From: Syntrophomonas sp. DTU019
GTDB lineage: Bacteria; Bacillota; Syntrophomonadia; Syntrophomonadales; Syntrophomonadaceae
Assembly (NCBI GenBank): GCA_913757435.1
Contig: CAJYDM010000001.1
Coordinates: 186,001 to 250,000, forward strand
Direction: 5' to 3'
DNA length: 64,000 nt
The notes beneath the pieces were generated by a model. The model was not told the DNA's origin. It did not search any database and worked only from the letters and a program-made list of their open reading frames with translations. Shown here piece by piece: positions 28,419 through 37,640 of this stretch. A program made the position numbers and the translations under genes. The first letter of the stretch is position 1. Each line of letters begins with the position of its first letter.

Positions 28419-30103
28419 TACTCGTCACCCCCCATCATATTTAGCAGCGGTTCTCCTGGGGCCACCATCGGAAATACATCGGCCTCCCGCTCCACTACGA
28501 AATCGATGAATACCGGGCGGTCATCCACTTTCATAGCTTCACGCAAAGCATCTTTGACCTGGTCAGTCTCAGTCACTCGCAAGCCGACCGCTCCATAAGC
28601 CTCAGCCACTTTCACAAAGTCCGGCTGCAGACTGATGTCGGTATTGGAATAGCGGCCTTTATAGAACAGCCCTTGCCATTGCCGTACCATACCCAGATAC
28701 TGATTATTGAGAATGCATACAATTACCGGGACTTTATACTGCATGGCAGTACCTAACTCCTGAATGTTCATCTGAATACTACCGTCTCCGGCGATGTCGA
28801 TAACAGTCTTGTCGGGGCAGGCTATTTTGGCGCCAATGGCTGCCGGGAAACCGTAACCCATGGTCCCCAGTCCCCCAGAAGTAATAAATGACCTGGGGTT
28901 TTTAAATTTGTAGTATTGCGCCGTCCACATCTGATGCTGGCCCACTTCGGTAGTGATGATAGCATCGCCCTGGGTCAGGTCATAAATGCTTTCAATAACA
29001 TGCTGGGGCATTATGCGCCCCTCTATAGAGGCTGGATAGCGCAGGGGGTACTCCAGTTTCCAGCGGTCTATAGCCTGGTGCCATTCAGACATTTCTTCCA
29101 CCACTTCCAGACGCTGGTTGATGGCATGCAAGACCTCTTTCACCTGGCCTACAATAGGTATGTCCACTGCCACATTTTTGCCTATCTCGGCAGCATCGAT
29201 ATCGATATGAATGATCTTGGCATGGGGAGCAAAAGCTTCGATCTTACCGGTCACCCGATCGTCAAAGCGCACCCCCACGGCGATCAACAGGTCAGATTCA
29301 GACACCGCATAGTTGGCGTATCTAGTGCCGTGCATACCCAGCATGCCCAGGGACAGGTAATTGTTGCCGGGAAAGGCTCCCATACCCATCAGAGTGGTAG
29401 TCACTGGAATTTTGCGCTTTTCCGCCAATTCTCGTAGTTCCTCCGCAGCATCCGAGATAATGACCCCGCCACCTGCATAGATTACCGGGCGCTGGGCTTG
29501 TTTGATCAATTCCGCCGCGTTTATCACCTGTCCGGCATTAAACCCTTTCATGACCCGGTAGCTTTGAATATAGGCCTCGGAATCGTCAGGGGTGTAGTCT
29601 ATAAATTTGTCCATGATGTCTTTAGGCAGGTCGACCACAACTGGACCCGGTCGATTGGTCCTGGCGATGTAAAAGGCTTCTTTTACTACCCTTTCCACAT
29701 CTTCGGTGCGCTCCACCAAATAGTTATGTTTAGTTATAGGCAGGGTTATGCCAGTTATGTCAGCCTCTTGAAAAGCATCCCGGCCTATCAGGTGTGAGGC
29801 TACCTGCCCGGTAAAGAAGACTACCGGTATCGAGTCCATATTCGCAGTGGCGATCCCGGTCACTAGATTGGTGGCACCAGGGCCAGAGGTGGCGATACAG
29901 ACCCCGGTTTTTCCGGTAGCTCGTGCATACCCGTCGGCAGCATGAGCCGCGCCCTGTTCATGACGGGTCAGTATGTGCCTCACATCAGAATCGTACAGAA
30001 CATCATAAATAGGCAGAACCACCCCTCCGGGATAACCGAAGATAGTGTCAACGCCCTGTTTTTTCAAACTGTTGATAAGGATTTCTGCGCCTTTACAGTT
30101 CAT
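28418..30103 (-). CDS. ilvB: Acetolactate synthase, large catalytic subunit
   Basis: TPP-, FAD- and Mg-dependent condensation of pyruvate (or pyruvate with 2-oxobutyrate). 561 residues. The catalytic Glu lies in [31 protein letters not shown]. The FAD region has [10 protein letters not shown], and the TPP motif is [12 protein letters not shown] followed by [12 protein letters not shown]. The start ATG 30103 follows TTGGAGGTGAG. A hairpin separates it from ilvD, so it may also have its own promoter (TAGAAT about 50 bp upstream). Confidence 0.98.
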   Translation of the reverse strand: MNCKGAEILINSLKKQGVDTIFGYPGGVVLPIYDVLYDSDVRHILTRHEQGAAHAADGYARATGKTGVCIATSGPGATNLVTGIATANMDSIPVVFFTGQVASHLIGRDAFQEADITGITLPITKHNYLVERTEDVERVVKEAFYIARTNRPGPVVVDLPKDIMDKFIDYTPDDSEAYIQSYRVMKGFNAGQVINAAELIKQAQRPVIYAGGGVIISDAAEELRELAEKRKIPVTTTLMGMGAFPGNNYLSLGMLGMHGTRYANYAVSESDLLIAVGVRFDDRVTGKIEAFAPHAKIIHIDIDAAEIGKNVAVDIPIVGQVKEVLHAINQRLEVVEEMSEWHQAIDRWKLEYPLRYPASIEGRIMPQHVIESIYDLTQGDAIITTEVGQHQMWTAQYYKFKNPRSFITSGGLGTMGYGFPAAIGAKIACPDKTVIDIAGDGSIQMNIQELGTAMQYKVPVIVCILNNQYLGMVRQWQGLFYKGRYSNTDISLQPDFVKVAEAYGAVGLRVTETDQVKDALREAMKVDDRPVFIDFVVEREADVFPMVAPGEPLLNMMGGDE

Positions 30104-30183
30104 AAACTCACCTCCAATAATTCTCCCACATCCCTGTTAACCTGAGGGTACATAAATTCTAATAAGTTCCGCATTTATACAAC

Positions 30184-30208
30184 AAAGGCGGGCTCGTGGC
30201 CCGCCTTT
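30184..30208 (-). terminator. Intraoperon hairpin between ilvD and ilvB
   Basis: AAAGGCGGGC at 30184-30193 pairs perfectly with GCCCGCCTTT at 30199-30208 around a five-base loop. It lies 23 bp past the ilvD stop. The following minus-strand bases (TTTGTTGT) make a weak T tract, so it could be a partial terminator or an mRNA-stabilising 3' end. Confidence 0.65.
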
Positions 30209-30230
30209 ATAATACGCTTGCCATATGGGG

Positions 30231-31892
30231 TCATTCCCTGAATATGGCTCCTGTACTGGCTGATTGCACCAACTGAGCATACCGTTTCATATATCCTTTT
30301 TTTATTCGGGGTTCCGGCTCTATCCATAGAGCTCTCCTCTGTTCGATAATATCATCATCTACCAAGAGTTGTAGTCGGCACCCAGGTATATCGATTTCTA
30401 TTAGATCACCTTCTTCAACCAGGCCAATCAAGCCCCCTGAAGCCGCTTCGGGGGATACGTGCCCAATGGATGCTCCCCGGGTAGCCCCCGAAAATCGCCC
30501 ATCGGTAATTAATGCCACCTCCTTATCCAAACCCATACCGGCAATGGCTGAGGTTGGAGTCAGCATTTCCCTCATACCCGGTCCGCCTTTGGGACCTTCA
30601 TACCTGATAACGATCACGTCTCCAGGTAAAATAGCCTGATTGAGAATAGCCTGCACCGCTTCTTCCTCACAGTTAAATACCCTGGCTGGTCCTTTATGCT
30701 GCATCATTTCCTCGGCTACAGCACTCTTTTTGACAACCGCTCCTTCAGGCGCCAGGTTGCCAAATAACATAGCCAGCCCGCCACTTATGCTGTAAGGTTG
30801 ATCTATAGGCCGGATCACATCATAGTCGCGAACTACGGTGCTTTTGATGTTTTCTCCAACCACTTTTCCAGTTACGGTTAAAGCTTCTTTGTTGATCAAA
30901 CCCTTTTTATCCAGCTCCTTGAACAAAGCCTGAATACCCCCCGCATGGTAGAGGTCTTCCATGTGATGATGTCCAGCCGGGCTAAGTCGGCAGAGATTAG
31001 GGGTTGACGCACTGATTTCATTGAAAAGACTTAAGTCTATCGTTACTCCCGCTTCATGGGCAATGGCCATCAAATGCAATACTGAATTGGTGGAACAACC
31101 GATTGCCATATCCAGACGCATGGCATTCAAAAAGGCAGCTTCATTCATAACATCGCTGGGCTTGATATCTTTCTCTACCAGGGTCATTATTTGCATGCCG
31201 GCAGTTTTGGCCAGGCGGATACGTTCGGAATAAACCGCGGGGATAGAGCCATTTCCAGGCAAGCCCATACCCAGGGCTTCAGTCAGACAGTTCATAGAAT
31301 TGGCGGTAAACATACCAGCGCAGGAACCACATGTCGGGCAGGCGTTTTCTTCCAGCAGGGTCAGCTCCTCAGCAGTCATGTTTCCGGCCGCCGCAGCTCC
31401 CACACCTTCGAACACCTGTGTGAGGGTGAGCCCTCTTTGTCCTGACTTACCTGCCAGCATGGGACCACCGCTTACAAAGATGGACGGCAGGTTGAGACGC
31501 GCAGCTGCCATCAGCATACCCGGCACTACCTTGTCGCAGTTGGGTATAAATACCAATCCATCGAAGGCATGAGCTGTAGCCATTATCTCTACCGCATCGG
31601 CGATAAGTTCACGGCTGCCCAAAGAATATTTCATGCCCAGGTGATTCATGGCGATGCCATCGCATACTGCGATGGTTTGAAATTCCAACGGTGTTCCTCC
31701 GGCAATCCGCACCCCTGCCTTGACTGCTTCCCCGATTTTATCGAGGTTTATATGACCGGGTACGATTTCATTGTGCGAGTTGACTACACCGATCAAAGGG
31801 CGTCTAGTCTCTTCATCGGTCAGGCCGATGGCCCTGAATAAAGATCGATGGGGAGCCTTTTCCAGCCCCAATTTGGTTGTGTCGCTTTTCAA
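30231..31892 (-). CDS. ilvD: Dihydroxy-acid dehydratase
   Basis: Fe-S enzyme that dehydrates dihydroxy acids to the 2-oxo acids of valine and isoleucine. 553 residues. The start is TTG 31892 (MKSDTTKLG), six bases behind AAGGAAGGTGA; longer readings run into the T-box terminator. Cluster cysteines are in [10 protein letters not shown] and [16 protein letters not shown]. Other motifs are [30 protein letters not shown] and [12 protein letters not shown]. First gene of the branched-chain operon, directly under T-box control. Confidence 0.97.
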   Translation of the reverse strand: MKSDTTKLGLEKAPHRSLFRAIGLTDEETRRPLIGVVNSHNEIVPGHINLDKIGEAVKAGVRIAGGTPLEFQTIAVCDGIAMNHLGMKYSLGSRELIADAVEIMATAHAFDGLVFIPNCDKVVPGMLMAAARLNLPSIFVSGGPMLAGKSGQRGLTLTQVFEGVGAAAAGNMTAEELTLLEENACPTCGSCAGMFTANSMNCLTEALGMGLPGNGSIPAVYSERIRLAKTAGMQIMTLVEKDIKPSDVMNEAAFLNAMRLDMAIGCSTNSVLHLMAIAHEAGVTIDLSLFNEISASTPNLCRLSPAGHHHMEDLYHAGGIQALFKELDKKGLINKEALTVTGKVVGENIKSTVVRDYDVIRPIDQPYSISGGLAMLFGNLAPEGAVVKKSAVAEEMMQHKGPARVFNCEEEAVQAILNQAILPGDVIVIRYEGPKGGPGMREMLTPTSAIAGMGLDKEVALITDGRFSGATRGASIGHVSPEAASGGLIGLVEEGDLIEIDIPGCRLQLLVDDDIIEQRRALWIEPEPRIKKGYMKRYAQLVQSASTGAIFRE

Positions 31893-31952
31893 CCGCTTCA
31901 CCTTCCTTAGTTCAAGAAACCGTTCGCTCTGCCTCTTAAGGCTATAAAAGAA

Positions 31953-32240
31953 TACAAAAATCCTCTCGCCCCGGTCAGGGACGAGAGGATTTTCCCGCGG
32001 TACCACCCTGTTTGTCGCCTATGCGACCACTTACAGCGCGTGCCATCAAGCACGCTGTCTTGTTAACGGACTTTTGCGTCCGGCTGCACCTACTCGGCCA
32101 GGCCTTTCAGAGAGCTACTCCGGGAAGATCACCACCAAAAATATTGATACTGGCTTTCAGCTTATATCCAGTTTCTCTGTCATCAAGTGATTTCAGGTGT
32201 CAAGCCCCATCATCGTGCTGAATATTTCAATATCTAGTAT
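31953..32240 (-). ncRNA. T-box leader of the ilv-leu-cimA operon
   Basis: On the minus strand the conserved T-box sequence AGGGTGGTACCGCG lies at 32009-31996. It is followed by a terminator hairpin (CCTCTCGTCCC with GGGGCGAGAGG, 31990-31960) and a T tract. Upstream, a stem I base pairs CAGAGA (near 32178) with TCTCTG (near 32113) and encloses a GCTGAAAGCC hairpin typical of these leaders. Aligned by distance to GGAGTAGC, the specifier triplet is ATC (32129-32127), i.e. isoleucine; this call is an inference. Uncharged tRNA would favour the antiterminator and turn on ilvD and the genes behind it. Confidence 0.93.
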
Positions 32241-32246
32241 TTATCA

Positions 32247-32276
32247 AGTATATTGAATCATAGCGGCGTTTGTCAA
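32247..32276 (-). promoter_or_regulatory. Sigma-A promoter of the ilv-leu-cimA operon
   Basis: Minus-strand TTGACA (32276-32271) and TATACT (32252-32247) with an 18-base spacer, immediately upstream of the T-box leader. The predicted start of transcription is near 32240. Confidence 0.85.
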
Positions 32277-32299
32277 TAGTTTGCAGGGCACATTAAGGT

Positions 32300-34276
32300 T
32301 CATTTCTGCTCTATTTTACGAATATATTCTTTCAATATGATGTTATTAGGCTTGCCGTTCAGAAAGCGGCGGCTTTCCTTGCGCTTGATCTTCTTATACA
32401 AGGCCCACAGGAGACGGTTGCCTTCCTCTGTCTGACAGGCTTCAAAAGGGCTCATGCCCTGCAAGGGACTGAGCCGGGAATGGACCCATTTGTTCAGATA
32501 AAGCTCTTTGAGAATAGCCGGCAATTCCGGGCAGTTCTTTTTGAGGTCGGCAGTTAACACATCAAAGATTCCATCTTCCCGGATTTCCATGCCATCGAAC
32601 TCCAGGCATCCGAGCATATTGGCCTCAAATTGGTGTCTCACCCGGGTCATGTCGCTGTCCCCGAAAGTGGATAGCGCTACCCAATTTGCTCCCAAGATGA
32701 ACTCAGCCTCAAACGCCGGCCCGTGACTGGAAGGCTCAACCTGGTAATACACCTGGTAGTCATTACCTTGAAAACAATACTCTCGGGCTAAAGACTGCAG
32801 ACGTTCCACTACCCGCAGCCGGTTCTTTATGAAATAACGGGCACTAATCAGGCGCATGCCATCTTCGCAAATGGCCTCGTTGCCCTGTTCCAACAAAACA
32901 TCTTCAAAGCTTATGTATTGACCACTCAAATAGCGGAATGCGGTCAGGACGTTGACCTGGTAGTCTTTTATCAGCAGCACACAGTTGCCCTGCTCTTCTT
33001 CCAGGACATCATGCAAGTCATAGATATTATTTTCATCCCGGCAAATAACCACGAATTCATCCCCATTCACCACCAGATCCGCCATTACTCCGGTCATAAA
33101 AGATACCCCGCTGTTGAAGTCCTCCTCCTGATAGGTAAGACGCATGTGCATGCCATAAGGTATCTCTTTTACTTCTCTGACCCCCTCCAGGTCATCGAGC
33201 CTACCAAAGAGTAGTTCCAGGTCGACAATCTCGTACACCCGACAATAGGCCGGGTCGCAAAAAGGATTGTATTCCGTGCTGCAGCAGCTGCGGTGATTCT
33301 CCTGGAATGATTCCACCAACCAGGTATCGCGATTCTTTACCAGCCGGACCAGGTATTCACGATAATAGAACTCGCCCTCTTCTATGACGATAGAATAAGC
33401 ATAGACCTGTGCCCGCTCTGTGGTGGACTGCACCTTGCGGGCTCCTCCCTCGATAAATATGGCTGTGGAATTCAGAACCTCAACCAGGTCAAAATCATTT
33501 CTCACCTTGAATGTAGCCGGGTTGAGCAAAGACTGAATATAGCTAAAATCCTGGTATTTGTAGGCATGAAATATGCTGTTGACCAACTGCCGGGGGGTCA
33601 GTTTTACTGAAAGCTGGCGGATCAGGGCTCTCTCCTGATCAAAAGACAACCGATTTGGCCTTTCCAGGTATTTCCTATACAGGAAACGGCCTAGTGCAGG
33701 GCGGCTCATATTACGCAGGTTATGCTGGTAGGCCTGCGCAATTAAAAAACAAGCCTCGTCAAAGCGGATTTCAACCATATCCTGCAGGACCCTGCGGTCC
33801 CTTTCATATTGCGTCTTAAGCATATTCTCCATCAAGAAAAAACTGTGGATGCCATCGCTGTTAAAGGTGAGATAGAAGCATTCAACATGCAGGCTTTTGC
33901 GGTCGGTATTCCAGGCCACGTCCAAAGTTACCCGGCCGGTGTGCCTGCTGCAGGAAGCATAAGCCCGGTAGAATGTACCCTGGAAGGGCTCTATTACTGA
34001 TTTGGCCATGCCCGCCAGCTGCAACTTCTCCAGGACGCGGTTGCAGTGCTGTTCATACTCCCCGCCATACTCGAGCTTGATCAATTCCGCGAATTCTATT
34101 ACCGCCTCTTCACGGAAAGAAGATAACCCGTCTATTATCAAGGGTCGGGCCTCATGAGGGACCTCCTCAAACAGGTCCAGCATGAAAAGCCGGCCTTCAT
34201 TGCTTCCGGCCAGGTGGCGAAGATCAGATACTATGTCCTTTAGGTAACTGAGTGGCAATCCTTTGCGAGTCTTCAT
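32300..34276 (-). CDS. Large uncharacterised protein with a C-terminal Xre/SEC-C-type motif
   Basis: 658 residues from ATG 34276 (MKTRKGLPLSYLKDIV), behind AAAGGAAG. There is no signal peptide or membrane helix, so it is probably cytosolic. The N-terminal third is helical. A middle segment (about residues 230-330, NSIFHAYKYQDFSYIQSLLN to YREYLVRLVKNRDTWLVESF) looks like an NTF2-like fold. The cysteine cluster CCSTEYNPFCDPAYC follows. Near the end, SPLQGMSPFEACQTEEGNRLLWAL matches the P-L-G-x-(S/T)-P-x-E-A..T..G motif (residues not continuous in all homologues) seen in SEC-C and MbcA/Xre-tail proteins. The function is unknown. Its stop codon lies just upstream of the ilv promoter. Confidence 0.75.
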   Translation of the reverse strand: MKTRKGLPLSYLKDIVSDLRHLAGSNEGRLFMLDLFEEVPHEARPLIIDGLSSFREEAVIEFAELIKLEYGGEYEQHCNRVLEKLQLAGMAKSVIEPFQGTFYRAYASCSRHTGRVTLDVAWNTDRKSLHVECFYLTFNSDGIHSFFLMENMLKTQYERDRRVLQDMVEIRFDEACFLIAQAYQHNLRNMSRPALGRFLYRKYLERPNRLSFDQERALIRQLSVKLTPRQLVNSIFHAYKYQDFSYIQSLLNPATFKVRNDFDLVEVLNSTAIFIEGGARKVQSTTERAQVYAYSIVIEEGEFYYREYLVRLVKNRDTWLVESFQENHRSCCSTEYNPFCDPAYCRVYEIVDLELLFGRLDDLEGVREVKEIPYGMHMRLTYQEEDFNSGVSFMTGVMADLVVNGDEFVVICRDENNIYDLHDVLEEEQGNCVLLIKDYQVNVLTAFRYLSGQYISFEDVLLEQGNEAICEDGMRLISARYFIKNRLRVVERLQSLAREYCFQGNDYQVYYQVEPSSHGPAFEAEFILGANWVALSTFGDSDMTRVRHQFEANMLGCLEFDGMEIREDGIFDVLTADLKKNCPELPAILKELYLNKWVHSRLSPLQGMSPFEACQTEEGNRLLWALYKKIKRKESRRFLNGKPNNIILKEYIRKIEQK

Positions 34277-34499
34277 ACAGCTTCCTTTGCTACTGATAAT
34301 GTAATTGTAATTTACCATGTCACGCTTAGTAAGGCAAACCGTCAAAAGTAGGCAGTAAGGCGGCAGATTTCCACATATCTCTGCTCAATCGGCCTTATTC
34401 TGGTACATTATGTTAATTATTTCTGAATGCAAGCAGGAACAATGACATATATAAAGAAATAATGGGAATAATGACATTCTTTGCTGATCGGGTGGTATT

Positions 34500-35609
34500 T
34501 TGAGAAGGGTAAGAATAAAACATCTCAAACCAAATATGGTAGTGGCCCGTTCGGTCTACTACGGTGACGCCCATGTTCTGGCTCAGGCAGGTATGGTGTT
34601 GACTCATGATGCCATCAAGCGCCTGGACGAATTGGGAGTCGCTTCGGTATATATCCGCGAGCAATATATCCCCGAAATGGTTGAGCCAGAGGATGTGATA
34701 CCCGAAAAGGTCCGGGCTGAGACTATAAAGATGGTCAAGGCTAGTTTTGGCAATCTTCAGAATCATCTCAAACTGGATATCAAACGGGTTTTTAACAAAG
34801 TCAACAGCATAATCGATGAGCTTCTGACCAATGACGATATCCTGGTACAACTAACTGACATCAGGACCTTCGATGACTATCTTTTCGCTCACTCGGTCAA
34901 TGTTTGCGTATTGTCGATAATGACTGGCATTACTGTCCATTTCGACCGGATTAAGCTTAATGAACTGGGAGTAGGAGCCTTGTTGCATGACATTGGCAAG
35001 ACCAAAGTGAATCCTGACATCCTAAACAAACCCGATGATCTAAACCGGCAAGAGTTCGACGAGGTTAAGCGTCATACCAACTATGGTTTTGAAATTCTCC
35101 GGAATTACCCCGATATTTCACTTTTGTCAGCCCATATAGCTTTTCAACATCATGAACGCTGGGATGGTCAGGGTTATCCCCGGGGCTTGAGGGGAGAAGA
35201 TATACATGAATACGCTCGCATAGTGGCTGTCGCTGATGTCTACGACGCACTCCTGGCCGACCGCCCTTACCGACCGTCCTACACAGTAAACCAAGCCCTG
35301 ACTATTTTGGAACGCATGTCCGGCGTTTACCTGGATCCTAATCTGGTGACCGCACTGGTTTCTAACATAGCTATTTATCCGGTGGGAAGCCTGGTGGAGA
35401 TAAGCACCGGCTATATAGGAATGGTCATGGAAGTCAACAAAGCTGTACCAACCCGTCCGGTGATCCGGGTGATAGTGGATAACCTGGGCCGACGTCTCAC
35501 CCGAACTCACATGATCGATTTGTCGCAGTTTGACACCATCTTGATCATTAAGGCCTTAAACGGTGAGGATATCGACAAATTGAACCTGCGCGAATACGTA
35601 TTAGTTTAA
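34500..35609 (+). CDS. HD-GYP domain protein, probable cyclic-di-GMP phosphodiesterase
   Basis: 369 residues from TTG 34500 behind GGTGG. The N-terminal 110 residues are a DUF3391-like/unknown module. The HD-GYP domain then has HSVNVCVLS, the metal-binding LLHDIGK, HHERWDGQGYPRGLRG and ARIVAVADVYDALLADRPYRP. All metal ligands and the GYP loop are intact, so hydrolysis of c-di-GMP to GMP is expected. After the domain, a C-terminal stretch of about 80 residues is typical of clostridial forms. No GGDEF gene lies nearby. Two membrane microprotein genes follow downstream. Confidence 0.92.
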   Translation: MRRVRIKHLKPNMVVARSVYYGDAHVLAQAGMVLTHDAIKRLDELGVASVYIREQYIPEMVEPEDVIPEKVRAETIKMVKASFGNLQNHLKLDIKRVFNKVNSIIDELLTNDDILVQLTDIRTFDDYLFAHSVNVCVLSIMTGITVHFDRIKLNELGVGALLHDIGKTKVNPDILNKPDDLNRQEFDEVKRHTNYGFEILRNYPDISLLSAHIAFQHHERWDGQGYPRGLRGEDIHEYARIVAVADVYDALLADRPYRPSYTVNQALTILERMSGVYLDPNLVTALVSNIAIYPVGSLVEISTGYIGMVMEVNKAVPTRPVIRVIVDNLGRRLTRTHMIDLSQFDTILIIKALNGEDIDKLNLREYVLV

Positions 35610-35687
35610 CCCCCTCTTTTTCCAACTGCTAAACCGCATATTTGTATATCTTTCCCGGCAAGCTAACAAAAAGCCGGAGGTGGTTTG

Positions 35688-35789
35688 ATGCTGGAAAAAA
35701 TTATTGCCCTGATTCTAATTTTATTTTTCGGCGGCACCCTGTTATTCTTGCTGGTAAAAAAAGTTATACCCACCTTGATTAACAAATGA
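35688..35789 (+). CDS. 33-residue membrane microprotein
   Basis: ATG 35688 lies six bases behind GGAGGTGG, a near-ideal ribosome-binding site. The product MLEKIIALILILFF... has one transmembrane helix (residues 5-23) and a basic C-terminal tail (VKKVIPTLINK), predicting the tail in the cytosol. No homologue was recognised. The spacing, site strength and amphipathic composition argue for a real gene. It follows the HD-GYP gene by 78 bp and precedes a second microprotein by 65 bp. Confidence 0.7.
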   Translation: MLEKIIALILILFFGGTLLFLLVKKVIPTLINK

Positions 35790-35854
35790 GGCCATACATA
35801 TCCTGATATAAACCACTTGCATATGCTTAAACTACTCTAAAGGAGGGAAAGCAT

Positions 35855-36016
35855 ATGACCAGATACCGTACTACAGACGGAAAAGAAGACCTGAAACAAA
35901 AGTTCCACTGGTTCGGGGCTATGGCCATCCCCTTGGCTTTTGTCAATGGCTTGTTTTTTGGCGGTTATGCCTTGCGCAAGATCAGACAATACTGGGAAGG
36001 CGGTCCTATGGACTAA
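35855..36016 (+). CDS. 53-residue membrane microprotein
   Basis: ATG 35855 follows AAAGGAGGG by seven bases. A charged N-terminus (MTRYRTTDGKEDLKQKF) leads to one hydrophobic helix (AMAIPLAFVNGLFFGGYAL) and a cytosolic basic/acidic tail (RKIRQYWEGGPMD). No family was recognised. It is followed after 30 bp by a strong terminator, so the HD-GYP gene and both microproteins may form one transcript. Confidence 0.72.
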   Translation: MTRYRTTDGKEDLKQKFHWFGAMAIPLAFVNGLFFGGYALRKIRQYWEGGPMD

Positions 36017-36046
36017 TTGCTGGTTTTATTTTAACTCCGTAACATC

Positions 36047-36080
36047 TGGTTCATCTTTTTGCGGGATGAACCATTTTTTT
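36047..36080 (+). terminator. Terminator after the microprotein genes
   Basis: TGGTTCATC at 36047-36055 pairs with GATGAACCA at 36065-36073, followed by seven T on the plus strand. Confidence 0.9.
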
Positions 36081-36093
36081 ATCTATTAGCTTA

Positions 36094-36855
36094 TTATCGT
36101 TTGCGCTTCAGCAGACGCAGGATTGCTTGCAGTGCATCCCCGGTATGATCAGCCTCTATTTTAACCAATGCAGCATGATCCAGGTGAGTCGGCCCCTGGT
36201 TTATTATGATCAGATCTTGACTCAGCGTACTAAATGCCTTCACGAAACCGGCTAAAGGGTATACCGTCAATGAAGACCCAATGACCACTAAAGTGCGAGC
36301 ACCCATGATCAGATCCTGGGCATCGGCAAAATCCTTAATAGGTTCGCCAAAGAGAATAACATCAGGCTTTAAGACAGCCTGACACAAATCGCAGGTAGGC
36401 ACAACCGCGCCCTGTTGTTTTACCTGGGCCGAACTGTATCCCTCTCCACAGTCGCGGTTGGTGCAAACATATCGCTCACTGTTGCCGTGAATTGCTACCA
36501 CCCGTCGGTTTCCAGCCCTTTCATGCAGACCGTCGATATTCTGGGTAACAATCCCCCGAATAAAGCCCTCCCGTTCCATGTCCGCGAGAACGTAGTGTGC
36601 AAGGCTCGGCTCAACTGGAGGAAAGACAAAATACTGATTATAAAAGTCATAGAACAGTCTGGGGTTATCACGAAAAGTGTCAATGTTGATGATATCCATC
36701 ACTCGGTCTTCACCCAGCTGACGATAAATCCCATTTTTGCCCCGGAAATCCGGTATACCCGCCTCGGTGCTGATGCCTGCCCCGGTAACCACTACGGTGT
36801 TGGGTGAATTGGCCAGGCAGCGCACTACCTGATCGATCTTTTTATCATATTTCAC
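36094..36855 (-). CDS. Sir2-family NAD-dependent protein deacylase
   Basis: Removes acetyl or longer acyl groups from protein lysines with consumption of NAD. In bacteria it often reactivates acyl-CoA synthetases. 253 residues. NAD-binding VVTGAGISTEAGIPDFRG, QNIDGLHERAG, catalytic His in VAIHGNSE, zinc Cys4 (CTNRDC and CDLCQ), GSSLTVYPLAGF. The class III marker Ala/Tyr/Arg residues are not seen, so deacetylation is the default expectation. It is monocistronic and convergent with the microprotein transcript. Confidence 0.94.
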   Translation of the reverse strand: MKYDKKIDQVVRCLANSPNTVVVTGAGISTEAGIPDFRGKNGIYRQLGEDRVMDIINIDTFRDNPRLFYDFYNQYFVFPPVEPSLAHYVLADMEREGFIRGIVTQNIDGLHERAGNRRVVAIHGNSERYVCTNRDCGEGYSSAQVKQQGAVVPTCDLCQAVLKPDVILFGEPIKDFADAQDLIMGARTLVVIGSSLTVYPLAGFVKAFSTLSQDLIIINQGPTHLDHAALVKIEADHTGDALQAILRLLKRKR

Positions 36856-37123
36856 AAATTCCAGACCCCTTATTTATAAACAGATTAGCCTTTTATTTCT
36901 ACAATACGCTCAGCAATTCCTTGTCACCTGGTGAAATGGTGATTTTCCGCAATCAGCTGCAAATACCGCGAACCAGTAAGCAATCTGGGCAAGCCGGCCA
37001 ACTCCTTTCCCAAAACCCAACAATGATGATAGCAGCAGGCTCCATCCGTCCTTGGACTCAAAACCTGGGTAGTTATAGCATTGACTCAGGGCCTCAGCCC
37101 ATACTTGGAAGGAGGTGATTTCT

Positions 37124-37351
37124 ATGGCCTTAGTGGTAACGCCCATTGCCAGTGATCTGCTTCTGATACTGGACGCCGGGCTGGATGAATACGGTCAGCA
37201 GATGACCAGGCGGCGGCAATACGGCGATCTAAAGACCTCGGCCACCGACCAGGATGTGTTCGATGTGGCGGAAGGCCTCATCAGTCTGCAAGAGGCCGCC
37301 TGTCTGGCGGTACAACGTGTAAACACTGTGGAATTGACAGAGGAAGTTTAA
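37124..37351 (+). CDS. DUF1659 family protein
   Basis: 75 residues from ATG 37124 behind AAGGAGGTG. The pattern LVVTPIASDLLLILDAGLDE, then QYGDLKTSATDQDVFDVAEGLISLQ and a C-terminal VNTVELTEEV, matches the DUF1659 family. These small proteins occur in Firmicutes next to DUF2922, as here (35 bp downstream). The function is unknown. Confidence 0.8.
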   Translation: MALVVTPIASDLLLILDAGLDEYGQQMTRRRQYGDLKTSATDQDVFDVAEGLISLQEAACLAVQRVNTVELTEEV

Positions 37352-37386
37352 CCTGATAACGAGTCTGATGGAGAGGAGGGATGGAC

Positions 37387-37611
37387 ATGGGTGTAGAACG
37401 CACCATAGAGCTGGGGTTTAATACCAGCCTGAATAAAACCCATACCGTACGGGTAACCGGAGCCAGGTCAGACGCAACCGCACAAGAGATCTCAGCAGTT
37501 ATGGATACTTTGGTGGCCAGGGATGTCTTCGCCGGTAATAATGGCTCACTAAGCAGTAAAAAAAGCGCTCGCCTGGTGACCAGACAGATCGATGACTTTG
37601 ATATAACCTAA
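37387..37611 (+). CDS. DUF2922 family protein
   Basis: 74 residues. ATG 37387 is seven bases from GGAGG and is preferred over ATG 37381, which is too close. TIELGFNTSLNKTHTVRVTGAR and the C-terminal SARLVTRQIDDFDI match DUF2922, a small beta-rich family of unknown role. It is coupled to the DUF1659 gene and followed by a terminator. Confidence 0.82.
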   Translation: MGVERTIELGFNTSLNKTHTVRVTGARSDATAQEISAVMDTLVARDVFAGNNGSLSSKKSARLVTRQIDDFDIT

Positions 37612-37616
37612 GCGCA

Positions 37617-37640
37617 GGGGCTGATTTTCAGCCCCTTTTT
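37617..37640 (+). terminator. Terminator after the DUF2922 gene
   Basis: GGGGCTGA at 37617-37624 pairs with TCAGCCCC at 37628-37635, followed by five T. It overlaps the last codons of the convergent minus-strand transporter gene. Confidence 0.9.
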
